Assembly (NCBI GenBank): GCA_964386435.1
Contig: CAYLSV010000065.1
Location: forward strand, 1 to 19,386
DNA: 19,386 nt
Origin: CAYLSV01 sp964386435
GTDB lineage: Bacteria > Planctomycetota > Phycisphaerae > Tepidisphaerales > Tepidisphaeraceae
Direction of reading: 5' to 3'
Both the position numbers and the translations under genes were made by a program. Positions 1 to 7,399 of this stretch are shown piece by piece. Numbering within the stretch: the first letter of the stretch is position 1; every line of letters begins with the position of its first letter. The notes under the pieces are model-generated. The model did no database searches. It worked only from the letters and a program-made list of their open reading frames with translations, and was not told the DNA's origin.

Positions 1-232
1 AGGCGCGGCAGAACATCGCGTGTGGCGGGCTCTCTTTCGCACACGTCGTGCACCGCCGCCAGCGGTTCGTCTCGCCGCGGCCGTTGAGCGGTCGGCCCAG
101 CACCAGCCGGAACGGCAGGGCGATTAGCCAGAACGTCAGCGCGGTGATCTTCACGATCAGCCAGCCGACGAACCCGATCGCCAGCACCGCGGCGAGGCTG
201 AAGAAGATGAGCACCAGGAGCACCGGGTCCAT
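1..232 (-). CDS. Small membrane protein with C-terminal zinc ribbon (partial)
   Basis: The reading frame starts at an ATG on the minus strand and stays open to the window edge, giving 77 visible residues; the 3' end is missing. The first ~45 residues are one or two hydrophobic helices (MDPVLLVLIFFSLAAVLAIG, then WLIVKI...FWLIALPF). They are followed by an arginine-rich stretch and the start of a zinc ribbon (RRCTTCAKESPPHAMFCR). That ribbon has the same C-x2-C...FC layout as the two ribbons of the kinase upstream. The start codon overlaps the kinase stop by one base (TGATG), which points to translational coupling and a shared role. I infer a membrane partner or output of the kinase; no enzymatic motif is visible. 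Confidence 0.75.
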   Translation of the reverse strand, partial: MDPVLLVLIFFSLAAVLAIGFVGWLIVKITALTFWLIALPFRLVLGRPLNGRGETNRWRRCTTCAKESPPHAMFCRA

Positions 233-1344
233 CAGCGGCCTCCTTCGGCAGGGACGTCAAGCGTGCCGCCGCAGAAGATGCAGAAGCGGTCGCCCGGCGC
301 CGGGTGGCCGCCGCAGTTGTTGCACCGGCGGACCGTCTCCGCCAACTGCGTGCCGCAGTGCATGCAGAACTGGTCATCGCCCGCCACCGACCCGCCGCAG
401 CGTTTGCAGTCCTTCGGCGGGGCGACGTTGCCAACCACCTGCCGCTTCGGCGGCATCGGCGGGGCGTCCCTGCGCGGCAGCGGCGGCGGGGCGAGCTGGG
501 CGCCCAACGCGGCGGCCATGTCGGCGGCCGTCTTGTACCGCTTCTCCCGCCGGGCGTAGCTGCCGCGGAAGACGACATCGAACTTCTTATCTAGTCCCGG
601 CCGCAGATCGCTGGGCACCTCGCCGCCGGCGGGCTTCTCACCGGTGAGCATCTCGAACAGCATCACGCCGCACGAGTAGAGGTCGCTTGTCGCGTCCGCC
701 CCCTGCCCGGCGCGAACCTCGGGGGCCATGTAGTCCAGCGTGCCGGCGATCTGCTTTGCCGCGTCGTCGGCGGCGTCCATCGAGTAGGCAATGCTCTCGG
801 CCAGCGCCTTCGGGTTGCTCGCCGCGCCCAGACCGAAGTCGGTCAGCTTCACCATGCCGCCCTCGCCGAGTTCGCCCGGCTTGGCGTCGGCGGTCAGCAG
901 CACGTTCTCCGGCTTCACGTCGCGGTGCACCACGCCGCGATCGTGGGCATGTTGCAGCCCCAGCAGCACCTGCCGCAGGATGTGGGCGGCGTCGTCCGGG
1001 TCGATCTTGTTGCCGTCGAACTGGCCCATGAACTGCCGCAGGTTGCCGCCGCCGACGTACTCGACGACGAGGTACGGCATGGGGGCGAACGGGTCGAAGC
1101 CCAACGCCTTGGCGATGTTCGGGTGGTCGAGGTGGTGGACGGCCTGCCCCTCGTCGCGGAGGCTGCGCAAATACGCCGGGTCCGTCGGCACCTTCACGGC
1201 GACGCGGTTGTCCTTCCACACGTGGTGGTGAGCCGCCCACACCTCGCCGTACGCCCCGCGGCCGGCGACCTCGGTGAGTACGTACTCCCCGATCCGCTGG
1301 CCGGCGGCGAGGGAAGAGGGCGAGTTGGTCGTCGAATCGGTCAT
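232..1344 (-). CDS. Ser/Thr protein kinase with two C-terminal zinc ribbons
   Basis: A 370-residue Hanks-type (PknB-like) kinase. The glycine-rich loop is at residues 28-35 (GRGAYGEV), the ATP-binding Lys is K51, the catalytic loop HRDVKPEN is at 140-147, DFG at 169-171 and APE at 207-209, so it should be active. The kinase domain ends near residue 285. A Pro-rich linker follows, then two zinc ribbons of the C-x2-C...FC-x2-C type (CKRCGG...FCMHCG and CNNCGG...FCIFCG). There is no transmembrane helix, so the protein is cytosolic or tethered by its membrane-protein neighbours. An AAGGAGG site sits 9 nt before the ATG. The gene lies between two membrane-protein genes in one minus-strand operon. 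The kinase assignment is certain; the substrate and the role of the ribbons are unknown. Confidence 0.95.
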   Translation of the reverse strand: MTDSTTNSPSSLAAGQRIGEYVLTEVAGRGAYGEVWAAHHHVWKDNRVAVKVPTDPAYLRSLRDEGQAVHHLDHPNIAKALGFDPFAPMPYLVVEYVGGGNLRQFMGQFDGNKIDPDDAAHILRQVLLGLQHAHDRGVVHRDVKPENVLLTADAKPGELGEGGMVKLTDFGLGAASNPKALAESIAYSMDAADDAAKQIAGTLDYMAPEVRAGQGADATSDLYSCGVMLFEMLTGEKPAGGEVPSDLRPGLDKKFDVVFRGSYARREKRYKTAADMAAALGAQLAPPPLPRRDAPPMPPKRQVVGNVAPPKDCKRCGGSVAGDDQFCMHCGTQLAETVRRCNNCGGHPAPGDRFCIFCGGTLDVPAEGGR

Positions 1345-1353
1345 GTCGTCGTG

Positions 1354-1360
1354 CCTCCTT
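1354..1360 (-). promoter_or_regulatory. Shine-Dalgarno site of the kinase gene
   Basis: The minus strand reads AAGGAGG, 9 nt upstream of the kinase ATG. It is the strongest ribosome-binding site in the window. It supports the 1344 start and contrasts with the many genes here that have none. Confidence 0.75.
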
Positions 1361-1377
1361 CCAGTACGCCGGGGCCG

Positions 1378-1770
1378 CTAGGCGAGTTTCTCCGCGAGCC
1401 AGTCGCAGGTGAACAAGTTGTACGTCGCGGCCAGCAAGATCGCGGCCACCACCATCGCCCACCCCAGCGCCCCGCCAAAGTTCCAACCAAACAGCAGCCC
1501 CAGCCCCACGAACTCCAGCACCGTCAGCCCGCCGACCAGCGCCACCCCGGCGGCGTTCGTGTCAAACTTCGCCGCCCAGCCCACCACCAAAAAGCTCGCC
1601 CACGGCAGCGCCAGCACCGCCAGCAGCCAGCCGAGGGCCCGCCCCACGCCGCCGATGAGGGCCGAGCGGTCGCCCGGTTCCATCTGGTACCACGCGATGG
1701 CCGCCGCCACGACGCCCAACGCGAGCGCCGCGGTCACGATCTTGCCGAGGGTGGACTGAAGGAACTCCAT
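1378..1770 (-). CDS. Four-helix membrane protein, first gene of the kinase operon
   Basis: The protein has 130 residues from ATG 1770. An in-frame GTG at 1800 would add ten residues (MSRLTQPRQN), and neither start has a good Shine-Dalgarno site. About four hydrophobic segments are visible (IVTAALALGVVAAAIAWYQ; LLAVLALPWASFLVVGW; GVALVGGLTVLEFVGLGLLFGW; LGWAMVVAAILLAATYN). The last is followed by a short tail, TCDWLAEKLA. I do not recognise the family and see no catalytic motif. The gene ends 33 nt before the kinase start on the same strand, so the two are probably co-transcribed. Upstream, TAGGAT (1818-1823, minus strand) is a possible -10 element in the gap shared with the divergent GGDEF gene. 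Confidence 0.75.
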   Translation of the reverse strand: MEFLQSTLGKIVTAALALGVVAAAIAWYQMEPGDRSALIGGVGRALGWLLAVLALPWASFLVVGWAAKFDTNAAGVALVGGLTVLEFVGLGLLFGWNFGGALGWAMVVAAILLAATYNLFTCDWLAEKLA

Positions 1771-1904
1771 GTTCTGCCGCGGTTGGGTGAGGCGGCTCAC
1801 GGTGGCCGCGTGCGGTCATCCTAACGCACCGCCGGGCGTCGGGGTCTTCGAAAAGAGTTGCGGATCTCGAACGGTCCGCGGCGTCCATGTGGTAGGCTGT
1901 TGGC

Positions 1905-1908
1905 GGAG
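1905..1908 (+). promoter_or_regulatory. Shine-Dalgarno site choosing the GGDEF gene start
   Basis: GGAG lies 6 nt before ATG 1915. It favours this start over the in-frame TTG at 1858, which would add 19 poorly supported residues. Confidence 0.6.
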
Positions 1909-1914
1909 AAAATA

Positions 1915-3243
1915 ATGCAGAACGGTGCGACGATCCATGGCAACGGTGCGCCGCCGGGCAACCGGCGGGTGCTGGTGGTGGGGCGCGAGGCCCAAGCCGT
2001 CCGCAGCGTGGTCGGCCACGCCGTCTCCCCAGTCGAGACGGCGGCGGCGACCGACGTGTTCGACGCCATCGCCGAGGCCCACGGCGGCAACTTCAACGCC
2101 GTCCTCGCCGACGAGGCCGCCATCGCCCACCGCCCGACCGCCGCCGCCACCGCCCTCAGCGAGGCGGCCGGCGGGGCATTGGTGCACCTTTACGGCCCGC
2201 CGGACCGCCGCCAGGCCACCGACGAGGTGCGGCAGCGCGTGCCGCAGGTCGGCGGGTTCTGCGCTACGCCGCTGACCGAGCAGGAGGTCCGGGCCGTGCT
2301 CGGGCCGACGACCCACAGCAAGCGGCAGCACTGGACAGCCGCGGTGACGGAGGCGTTGACGATCGACGCGCTGCTGTCTGCCCAGGTCGACAAGCCCGGC
2401 CGTGGGCTGGCGACGGTGGTGAAGAAACTCGACGAAGCTGCCGGCGACGCCGCGACGATCCGTGTGTTGCCCGAGTTCCCCGACGCCGCGGAGGCCGGCA
2501 CGATTTGTCAGGCCCTTGGCGAGTTCGGCGTGCTGGAGGTGACGGGACCGCCCGATCAGGAAGCCGCGATTGAGAAGCTCGCCGAGAAGCTCGCCCGGCC
2601 GCTCGCCAAGCTCGCCCAACTCGACGCCCGCCACGGGCAGATCCAGAAGCTGGCGTACTCCGACGAGTTGACCGGCTTGTACAACGCCCGATTTTTCAAG
2701 CAGTTCCTCGCCCGCATGCTCGAGCGGTCCCGGCAGCAGTACACGCCGGTGACGCTGCTTTTGTTCGACATCGACAACTTCAAGCAATACAACGACAAAT
2801 ACGGCCACGGCGTGGGCGACGAGATTTTGCGGCAAACCGCCCAGCTCATCCGCCGGTGCTGCCGCGATCACGACTTGGTCGCCCGGATCAGCGGCGACGA
2901 GTTCGCCGTGGTGTTTTGGGAGAAGGAAGGCCCCCGCACGCCCCGCGACCCCGCCGCCGCGACGGCCGGTCGGGCCCCGCAGACGCCGCTGCAGATCGCC
3001 GACCGGTTCCGCCGGATGATGGACCGCACCGAGTTCGACGCCTTGGGCGAGAGCGGCCGCGGCAAGCTGACGATCAGCGGCGGCATGGCGGTCTTCCCGT
3101 TCGACGCCGACAGCCCCGAGGCGCTGGTGAAGGCCGCCGACCGCGCGCTGATGTTCGACGCCAAGCAGCACGGCAAGAACACCATCGCCCTCGTCGCCGG
3201 CGCCAACGGCAACGGCCACCAACGCCGCCCGTCGGCCGGCTGA
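1915..3243 (+). CDS. Diguanylate cyclase: degenerate receiver plus GGDEF domain
   Basis: The protein has 442 residues. The C-terminal GGDEF domain (about 246-432) is complete: DELTGLYN at ~250, the metal/substrate segment FDIDNFKQYND, and SGDEF at 326-330. The first Gly of GGDEF is replaced by Ser, a variant found in active enzymes. R317-x-x-D320 lies five residues before SGDEF, the position of the product-inhibition I-site. The predicted reaction is 2 GTP to cyclic di-GMP. The N-terminal ~110 residues look like a response-regulator receiver (VLVVGREAQAV; FNAVLADEA), but the usual acidic pair after strand 1 is replaced by Gly-Arg, so phosphorylation control is doubtful. The middle region (~135-235) is unassigned. 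The gene is divergent from the kinase operon, and lemA starts 17 nt after its stop. Confidence 0.93.
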   Translation: MQNGATIHGNGAPPGNRRVLVVGREAQAVRSVVGHAVSPVETAAATDVFDAIAEAHGGNFNAVLADEAAIAHRPTAAATALSEAAGGALVHLYGPPDRRQATDEVRQRVPQVGGFCATPLTEQEVRAVLGPTTHSKRQHWTAAVTEALTIDALLSAQVDKPGRGLATVVKKLDEAAGDAATIRVLPEFPDAAEAGTICQALGEFGVLEVTGPPDQEAAIEKLAEKLARPLAKLAQLDARHGQIQKLAYSDELTGLYNARFFKQFLARMLERSRQQYTPVTLLLFDIDNFKQYNDKYGHGVGDEILRQTAQLIRRCCRDHDLVARISGDEFAVVFWEKEGPRTPRDPAAATAGRAPQTPLQIADRFRRMMDRTEFDALGESGRGKLTISGGMAVFPFDADSPEALVKAADRALMFDAKQHGKNTIALVAGANGNGHQRRPSAG

Positions 3244-3248
3244 GGCGA

Positions 3249-3254
3249 TACACT
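3249..3254 (+). promoter_or_regulatory. Candidate -10 element for a leaderless lemA transcript
   Basis: TACACT (4 of 6 matches to TATAAT) ends 6 nt before ATG 3261. There is no Shine-Dalgarno site and no clear -35. Transcription starting about 7 nt after the hexamer would begin at the start codon. Read-through from the GGDEF gene is the alternative. Confidence 0.35.
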
Positions 3255-3260
3255 TCCGCC

Positions 3261-3884
3261 ATGCGGTCGCTCTACCTCCTCGCCGGCGTCGCGCTGATTC
3301 TCGGCGTGATCGTCATCGGCTTCGTCGTCGCGACCTACAACCGCCTCGTCACCCTCCGCCAACGCGTCGAGAACGCCGGCAGCCAGATTGACGTGCAGCT
3401 GCAACGCCGCCACGATTTGATTCCCAACCTCGTCGAAACGGTCAAAGGCTACATGAGCCACGAGCGGGAAACGCTCGAAGCCGTCATTCAGGCCCGCACC
3501 GCCGCCGTCGAGAACAGCCGCCGCACCGATTGGGCCAACGCCGCCGACGTGCAGCAAACCGCCGGCGCAGAATCGGCCCTGGTCGCCGCCCTCGGGCAGC
3601 TCATGATCCGCGTTGAGGATTACCCCGACCTGAAAGCCAGCACTCAAACCGCCCGCTTAATGGAAGAGCTTTCCAGCACCGAGAACCGCGTCGCCTTCGC
3701 CCGCCAAGCGTACAACGACGCCGTGATGCGCTACAACACCAAGCGACAAACCTTCCCCACCAACCTCCTCGCCCCCGCCTTCGGCTTCCGCGAAGCGGCC
3801 CTCTTCGAAGTCGACGCCCCTGCCGTCCGCGACGTGGTGAAGGTGCAACTCGACACTCCGCCCGAGCGGCAACAACTGGCGTGA
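3261..3884 (+). CDS. lemA: LemA family protein
   Basis: The protein has 207 residues, a normal length for LemA. A single N-terminal membrane anchor (about 3-28) leads directly into the family signature: YNRLVTLRQRVENAG...QRRHDLIPNLVETVKGY, then HERETLEAVIQAR. The long helical bundle runs to a C-terminal segment (FPTNLLAPAFGFREAALFEV) also typical of the family. The start at 3261 keeps the anchor; the frame is open upstream, but that part overlaps the GGDEF gene. LemA proteins are membrane-anchored helical proteins of poorly defined function, often linked to envelope stress. The GGDEF gene is 17 nt upstream, which suggests co-expression. There is no ribosome-binding site before the ATG. Confidence 0.93.
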   Translation: MRSLYLLAGVALILGVIVIGFVVATYNRLVTLRQRVENAGSQIDVQLQRRHDLIPNLVETVKGYMSHERETLEAVIQARTAAVENSRRTDWANAADVQQTAGAESALVAALGQLMIRVEDYPDLKASTQTARLMEELSSTENRVAFARQAYNDAVMRYNTKRQTFPTNLLAPAFGFREAALFEVDAPAVRDVVKVQLDTPPERQQLA

Positions 3885-4006
3885 GATCAGCAGTTGCGAC
3901 AAGCACTGCCATGCAGTCGCGTTCTGCCTGACGTCTTGAATTCGCTGAAGTTGCCATCGTGGCAAGACGCGGTAAGGGCGGCGGCTTATCGGCACCCGCG
4001 GGCGGC

Positions 4007-4034
4007 TTGTGCATCGGCGGGGCATCGCCACAAT
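4007..4034 (+). promoter_or_regulatory. Candidate promoter for a leaderless mscS-like transcript
   Basis: TTGTGC (4007-4012) and CACAAT (4029-4034) are 16 bp apart. CACAAT matches 4 of 6 bases of TATAAT and ends 6 nt before ATG 4041, which has no Shine-Dalgarno site. The rest of the 156-bp gap after lemA holds only a weak hairpin (TTGCCA/TGGCAA, 3951-3965) without a T-run. Confidence 0.35.
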
Positions 4035-4040
4035 TCCGGC

Positions 4041-5147
4041 ATGAACATCTCTCGATGGACGTGGCTCCTGGTGTCGCTGCTCCTCATCACCGCCCCGGCG
4101 GTGGGACAGGAGGTCGACGGGGCGGCGGCGGTGGAGCAGGCGGAGGCGGCGTTGGAGGGGGCCGAAGATGCGGTCGAGGATGCCCAGGCGACAGACGATC
4201 CCGAGGCCGAGGCGGCGGCGCTGGAGGAAGCCGGCGAGGGGATTGATGACGCCCAAGCCGAGCTTCAGGCGGCGGCGGACGATGCCGGGAAGGTGGCCGA
4301 GGCGTTGAAGGAGGGCGACTTCTCCGCCGTCGCCGACGCCGGGTACAACTGGCTCATCACCTACGGGCCGACGCTCTTGGGCAAGCTGATCGGGGCGTTG
4401 GCAATCCTGATCATCGGGGCGATCATCGCACGCATGATTTCGGGCTTCGTCCGCAAAGCGCTGCGGCGGGCGAAGCTCGACGAGACGCTCAGCGGCTTTC
4501 TCGCGAAGCTGGTGCGGTGGGCGCTGTTGGTGCTGGTGGTCATCATGGCGCTGGGCGTGTTCGGCGTGCCGGTGACGGGTTTCGCGACGATCATCGCGGC
4601 GGCCGGTTTCGCGATCGGTCTGGCGCTGTCGGGGTTGCTGGGCGGATTCGCGGCGGGGGTGATGCTGATGATCTTCCGCCCGTTCCAGGCCGGCGACGTG
4701 GTGAACGCCGCCGGGCAGACGGGGAAGGTCGACGAGATCGACCTCTTCACCACCACGCTGATCACGCCCGACAACCGCAAGATCATCGTCCCCAACGGCG
4801 AGATCTACGGCGGCACGATCGAGAACATGACCACGCTGCCGACGCGGCGGGTCGACGTGGCTGTTGGGGCGAGCTACGACGCCGACATCGACCAGACGAA
4901 GCGGGTGCTGCTGGAGGCCGTCGCCGCGACGCCGGACGTGCTGAGCGACCCCGCCCCGGTCATCTACCTCAACGAGCTCGGCAGCAGCAGCGTCGACTAC
5001 GCCGTCCGCGCCTGGGCCCGCACCGGCGATTACTGGGCGGTGAAGGAGAACCTCACCCGCAACATCAAGTACAAGCTCGACGCCGCGAGCATCGGCATCC
5101 CGTACCCGCAGATGGACGTCCACGTTAATCAAAAACTCGGGCACTGA
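4041..5147 (+). CDS. Small-conductance mechanosensitive channel (MscS family) with acidic N-terminal extension
   Basis: The protein has 368 residues. It begins with a signal peptide (1-22, ending PAVGQ) and a ~75-residue Ala/Glu/Asp-rich helical segment (about 23-98). The MscS core follows: TM1 about 110-134, TM2 about 160-179, and the pore helix TM3 about 182-215, rich in Gly and Ala (GFAIGLALSGLLGGFAAGV). After it come the beta domain (FQAGDVVNAAGQTGKVDEI, PNGEIYGGTIENMT) and the C-terminal domain ending in IPYPQMDVHV, the family's IPxPQxDVH signature. The channel would open under membrane tension to release solutes during hypo-osmotic shock. The start at 4041 is chosen because it puts the signal peptide at the N-terminus. 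The acidic pre-TM segment is not part of the minimal MscS and probably lies outside the membrane as a coiled coil. Confidence 0.95.
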   Translation: MNISRWTWLLVSLLLITAPAVGQEVDGAAAVEQAEAALEGAEDAVEDAQATDDPEAEAAALEEAGEGIDDAQAELQAAADDAGKVAEALKEGDFSAVADAGYNWLITYGPTLLGKLIGALAILIIGAIIARMISGFVRKALRRAKLDETLSGFLAKLVRWALLVLVVIMALGVFGVPVTGFATIIAAAGFAIGLALSGLLGGFAAGVMLMIFRPFQAGDVVNAAGQTGKVDEIDLFTTTLITPDNRKIIVPNGEIYGGTIENMTTLPTRRVDVAVGASYDADIDQTKRVLLEAVAATPDVLSDPAPVIYLNELGSSSVDYAVRAWARTGDYWAVKENLTRNIKYKLDAASIGIPYPQMDVHVNQKLGH

Positions 5148-5220
5148 GCGTCACCCGAACAGCGTCGCCAGGTCGATCTCGGAGTCCTCGACGGCCACGC
5201 TCTTCAACACGTTACCGCAT

Positions 5221-5251
5221 TTGAATCCGCCCGCCGCCGTTCCCGTATGAT
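5221..5251 (+). promoter_or_regulatory. Candidate gltD promoter close to the start codon
   Basis: TTGAAT (5221-5226) and TATGAT (5246-5251, 5 of 6 matches to TATAAT) are separated by 19 bp. The -10 ends 8 nt before ATG 5260, and no Shine-Dalgarno site intervenes. This fits a leaderless or nearly leaderless mRNA. Confidence 0.45.
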
Positions 5252-5259
5252 GGCCGCCC

Positions 5260-6735
5260 ATGGGAAAGCCGACCGGATTCAAGGAGATTGCCCGCCAAAC
5301 CCGCAGCCGCCGGCCGGTGGAGTTGCGGGTGCTCGATTGGGACGAGATCTACGTCCCGATGGACGAGGCCGAGCTGCGGCACCAGGGAGCCCGCTGCATG
5401 GACTGCGGCGTGCCGTTCTGCAACGACGGCTGCCCGCTGGGCAACCAGATTCCCGATTGGAACGACCTCGTCTACCGCGACCGCTGGTACGAGGCGCTGC
5501 AGGCCTTGCTCCGCACGAACAACTTCCCCGAGTTCACCGGCCGCATCTGCCCGGCACCGTGCGAGGAGGCGTGTGTGCTGAGCATTAACGACCAGCCGGT
5601 GACGATCAAGACGATCGAGCAGGCAATCGCCGACCGCGGATTCGCCGAGGGGTGGATCAAGCCAGAGCCGCCCGCCCGGCGGACGGACAAGACAATCGCC
5701 GTCATTGGCAGCGGCCCGGCGGGGCTTGCCGCGGCCCAGCAGCTCAATCGCGCCGGCCACCGCGTGACCATCTTCGAGCGCGACGACCGGCCCGGCGGCT
5801 TGCTCCTTTACGGCATCCCCGACTTCAAGATGGACAAGAAAACGGTCGACCGCCGCTGCGACCTCATGCGGCAGGAGGGCATCGAGTTCCGCTGCGGCAC
5901 CAACGTCGGCGTCGACGTCACCACCGAGGAGTTGCGCGAGCAGTTCGACGCCATCCTCATCTGCACCGGCGCGACCAAAGCCCGCGACACCGACGTGCCC
6001 GGCCGCGACCTGACCGGCATCAACTACGCCATGAGCTACCTGCCGCAGCAGACCAAGCTCAACCTCGGCGACCAGATCTTCGAGGAACAGATGATCGACG
6101 CCAAGGACAAGCACGTCATCATCATCGGCGGCGGCGACACTGCCGCCGATTGCCTCGGCACCGCCCTCCGCCAAGGGGCCGCCAGTATCGTGCAATTCGA
6201 CATCAACAAGATGCCGCCCGGCGAGCGCGACCCCGACAAAACCTGGCCCCACTGGCCCATGGTCCTGCGCACCAGCGCCGCCCACGAAGAGGGCCTGGGC
6301 AAGTACGGCAAGGATCTCCGCGACTACGCCGTCATCACGAAGGCGTTCGAGGGCGACGACGCCGGCCACGTCCGCAAGCTCAAGGGCGTTCGCATCAACA
6401 GCCACAAGGACGAGACCGGCCGCCGTCACATCGAGGAAATCGAGGGCAGTGAGTTCGAGCTCCCGTGCGACCTCTGCCTCCTCGCCATCGGCTTCAGCGG
6501 CCCCGAGACTTACGGCCCCGTCGCCGACCTCGGCATCGAGTTGACCGGCCGCGGCGCGATCCAAGTCAACGACCACTACGAGACGAACGTCGAGGGCGTC
6601 TACGCCGCCGGCGATTCCCGCCGCGGCCAGAGCCTGGTCGTCTGGGCCATCAGCGAAGGCCGCCAAGCCGCAAGGTGCATCGACGAGGCCCTGATGGGCC
6701 GCACCGACCTGCCATACCTGCCGGTGGAGCTGTGA
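5260..6735 (+). CDS. gltD: Glutamate synthase (NADPH) small subunit GltD
   Basis: The protein has 491 residues, full length for GltD. The N-terminal iron-sulphur part contains C46-x2-C49-x4-C54-x3-C58 (CMDCGVPFCNDGC) and C97-x3-C101-x3-C105 (CPAPCEEAC). The FAD-binding motif GSGPAG is at 150-155, and the NADPH-binding motif GGGDTA starts near residue 290. A second FAD-contacting region (GVYAAGDSRRGQSLVVWAI) is near the C-terminus. The subunit oxidises NADPH and passes electrons to the large subunit, which makes glutamate from glutamine and 2-oxoglutarate. No gltB lies within this window on either side, so the partner must be elsewhere. GltD-like proteins can also serve other oxidoreductases, but the match along the whole length favours true GltD. 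Confidence 0.97.
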   Translation: MGKPTGFKEIARQTRSRRPVELRVLDWDEIYVPMDEAELRHQGARCMDCGVPFCNDGCPLGNQIPDWNDLVYRDRWYEALQALLRTNNFPEFTGRICPAPCEEACVLSINDQPVTIKTIEQAIADRGFAEGWIKPEPPARRTDKTIAVIGSGPAGLAAAQQLNRAGHRVTIFERDDRPGGLLLYGIPDFKMDKKTVDRRCDLMRQEGIEFRCGTNVGVDVTTEELREQFDAILICTGATKARDTDVPGRDLTGINYAMSYLPQQTKLNLGDQIFEEQMIDAKDKHVIIIGGGDTAADCLGTALRQGAASIVQFDINKMPPGERDPDKTWPHWPMVLRTSAAHEEGLGKYGKDLRDYAVITKAFEGDDAGHVRKLKGVRINSHKDETGRRHIEEIEGSEFELPCDLCLLAIGFSGPETYGPVADLGIELTGRGAIQVNDHYETNVEGVYAAGDSRRGQSLVVWAISEGRQAARCIDEALMGRTDLPYLPVEL

Positions 6736-6795
6736 CGACCGTAGACTGTCGCCATGGCCAGCACCGTGCTCGACACCGGCGGGGTGGATGTGATC

Positions 6796-6801
6796 AGGAG
6801 A
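6796..6801 (+). promoter_or_regulatory. Shine-Dalgarno site choosing the nucleotidyltransferase start
   Basis: AGGAGA, with 7 nt between AGGAG and ATG 6808, is a near-ideal ribosome-binding site. It favours 6808 over the upstream in-frame ATG 6754, which has none. Confidence 0.65.
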
Positions 6802-6807
6802 GCTTTT

Positions 6808-7353
6808 ATGGCAGTGGAGAAAGTCGAACAGCGTCTGAGGCGAACCGTCGCCAATCTCGAAGCGGCCCACATCCCGTACGCCGTGGCCGGCGGCAACGCT
6901 GTGGCGTTTTGGGTCGCGACGAAGGATGAGGACGCGATCCGCAACACGCGGGACGTGGACATCATGATCGATCGCGGCGACTTCAGTCGCGTCGTCGTCG
7001 CCATGGAGGCCGACGGGTGGGAGTACCACGAGGTCAACGGCATCGACCTGTTCATCGACGGCCCGGACGGGAAGCCCAGTGGCGGCGTCCACTTGCTGTA
7101 CGCGGGCGAAGTTGTGCGTGAGGGCGATCCGACGCGGTTTCCAACGCTCGACGAAACCACGCGGCTGAGCGACGCCGAGGCGCTGAACCTTGAAGCGTTG
7201 GTGCGCACAAAACTTGTCGCTCACCGGCTGAAGGACCGGACACACCTGATGGACATGATTCAAGTGGGCCTGATCGATGAGACTTGGCCCGACCTCTATC
7301 CGTCGCCGCTGCGCGAGCGGCTTCAAGCATTGTTGGACAACCCCGACGGCTGA
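6808..7353 (+). CDS. Nucleotidyltransferase-fold protein (AbiEii/MNT-like)
   Basis: The protein has 181 residues from ATG 6808. The in-frame ATG 6754 would add 18 residues and is preceded by a possible -10 (TAGACT). The nucleotidyltransferase signature is visible: G28-G29 in YAVAGGNAVAFW, followed after ~20 residues by D49-x-D51 (TRDVDIM), the metal-binding pair. The C-terminal half is helical with a conserved-looking LVRTKLVAHRLKDRTHLMDMI. Such proteins transfer a nucleotide to RNA, protein or small molecules; the substrate here cannot be read from the sequence. No antitoxin-like gene is adjacent, so I do not call it a toxin. It follows gltD closely but the two have no evident functional link. 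Confidence 0.72.
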   Translation: MAVEKVEQRLRRTVANLEAAHIPYAVAGGNAVAFWVATKDEDAIRNTRDVDIMIDRGDFSRVVVAMEADGWEYHEVNGIDLFIDGPDGKPSGGVHLLYAGEVVREGDPTRFPTLDETTRLSDAEALNLEALVRTKLVAHRLKDRTHLMDMIQVGLIDETWPDLYPSPLRERLQALLDNPDG

Positions 7354-7399
7354 AGTTCAAGCGAAAGCCGGTTGCGGGTTGTGCCGATGATGCCGGTGT

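Noticed and set aside
1816..3222. A 468-codon minus-strand frame opposite the GGDEF gene.
   Set aside because: The plus strand encodes a complete GGDEF domain here; the antisense product has no family features.
3932..3969. A CGTCTTG/CAAGACG stem with inner TTGCCA/TGGCAA after lemA as a terminator.
   Set aside because: The two stems compete for the same bases and there is no T-run; too weak to call.
5212..7326. A 704-codon open frame on the minus strand opposite gltD and the nucleotidyltransferase gene.
   Set aside because: It is the mirror of strongly conserved plus-strand genes in high-GC DNA; its translation is low-complexity (Val/Ala/Asp/Gly-rich) without domains.
6754..7353. Type IV toxin-antitoxin (AbiEii-like) reading of the nucleotidyltransferase.
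   Set aside because: There is no antitoxin-like partner before or after it; only the general fold is supported.
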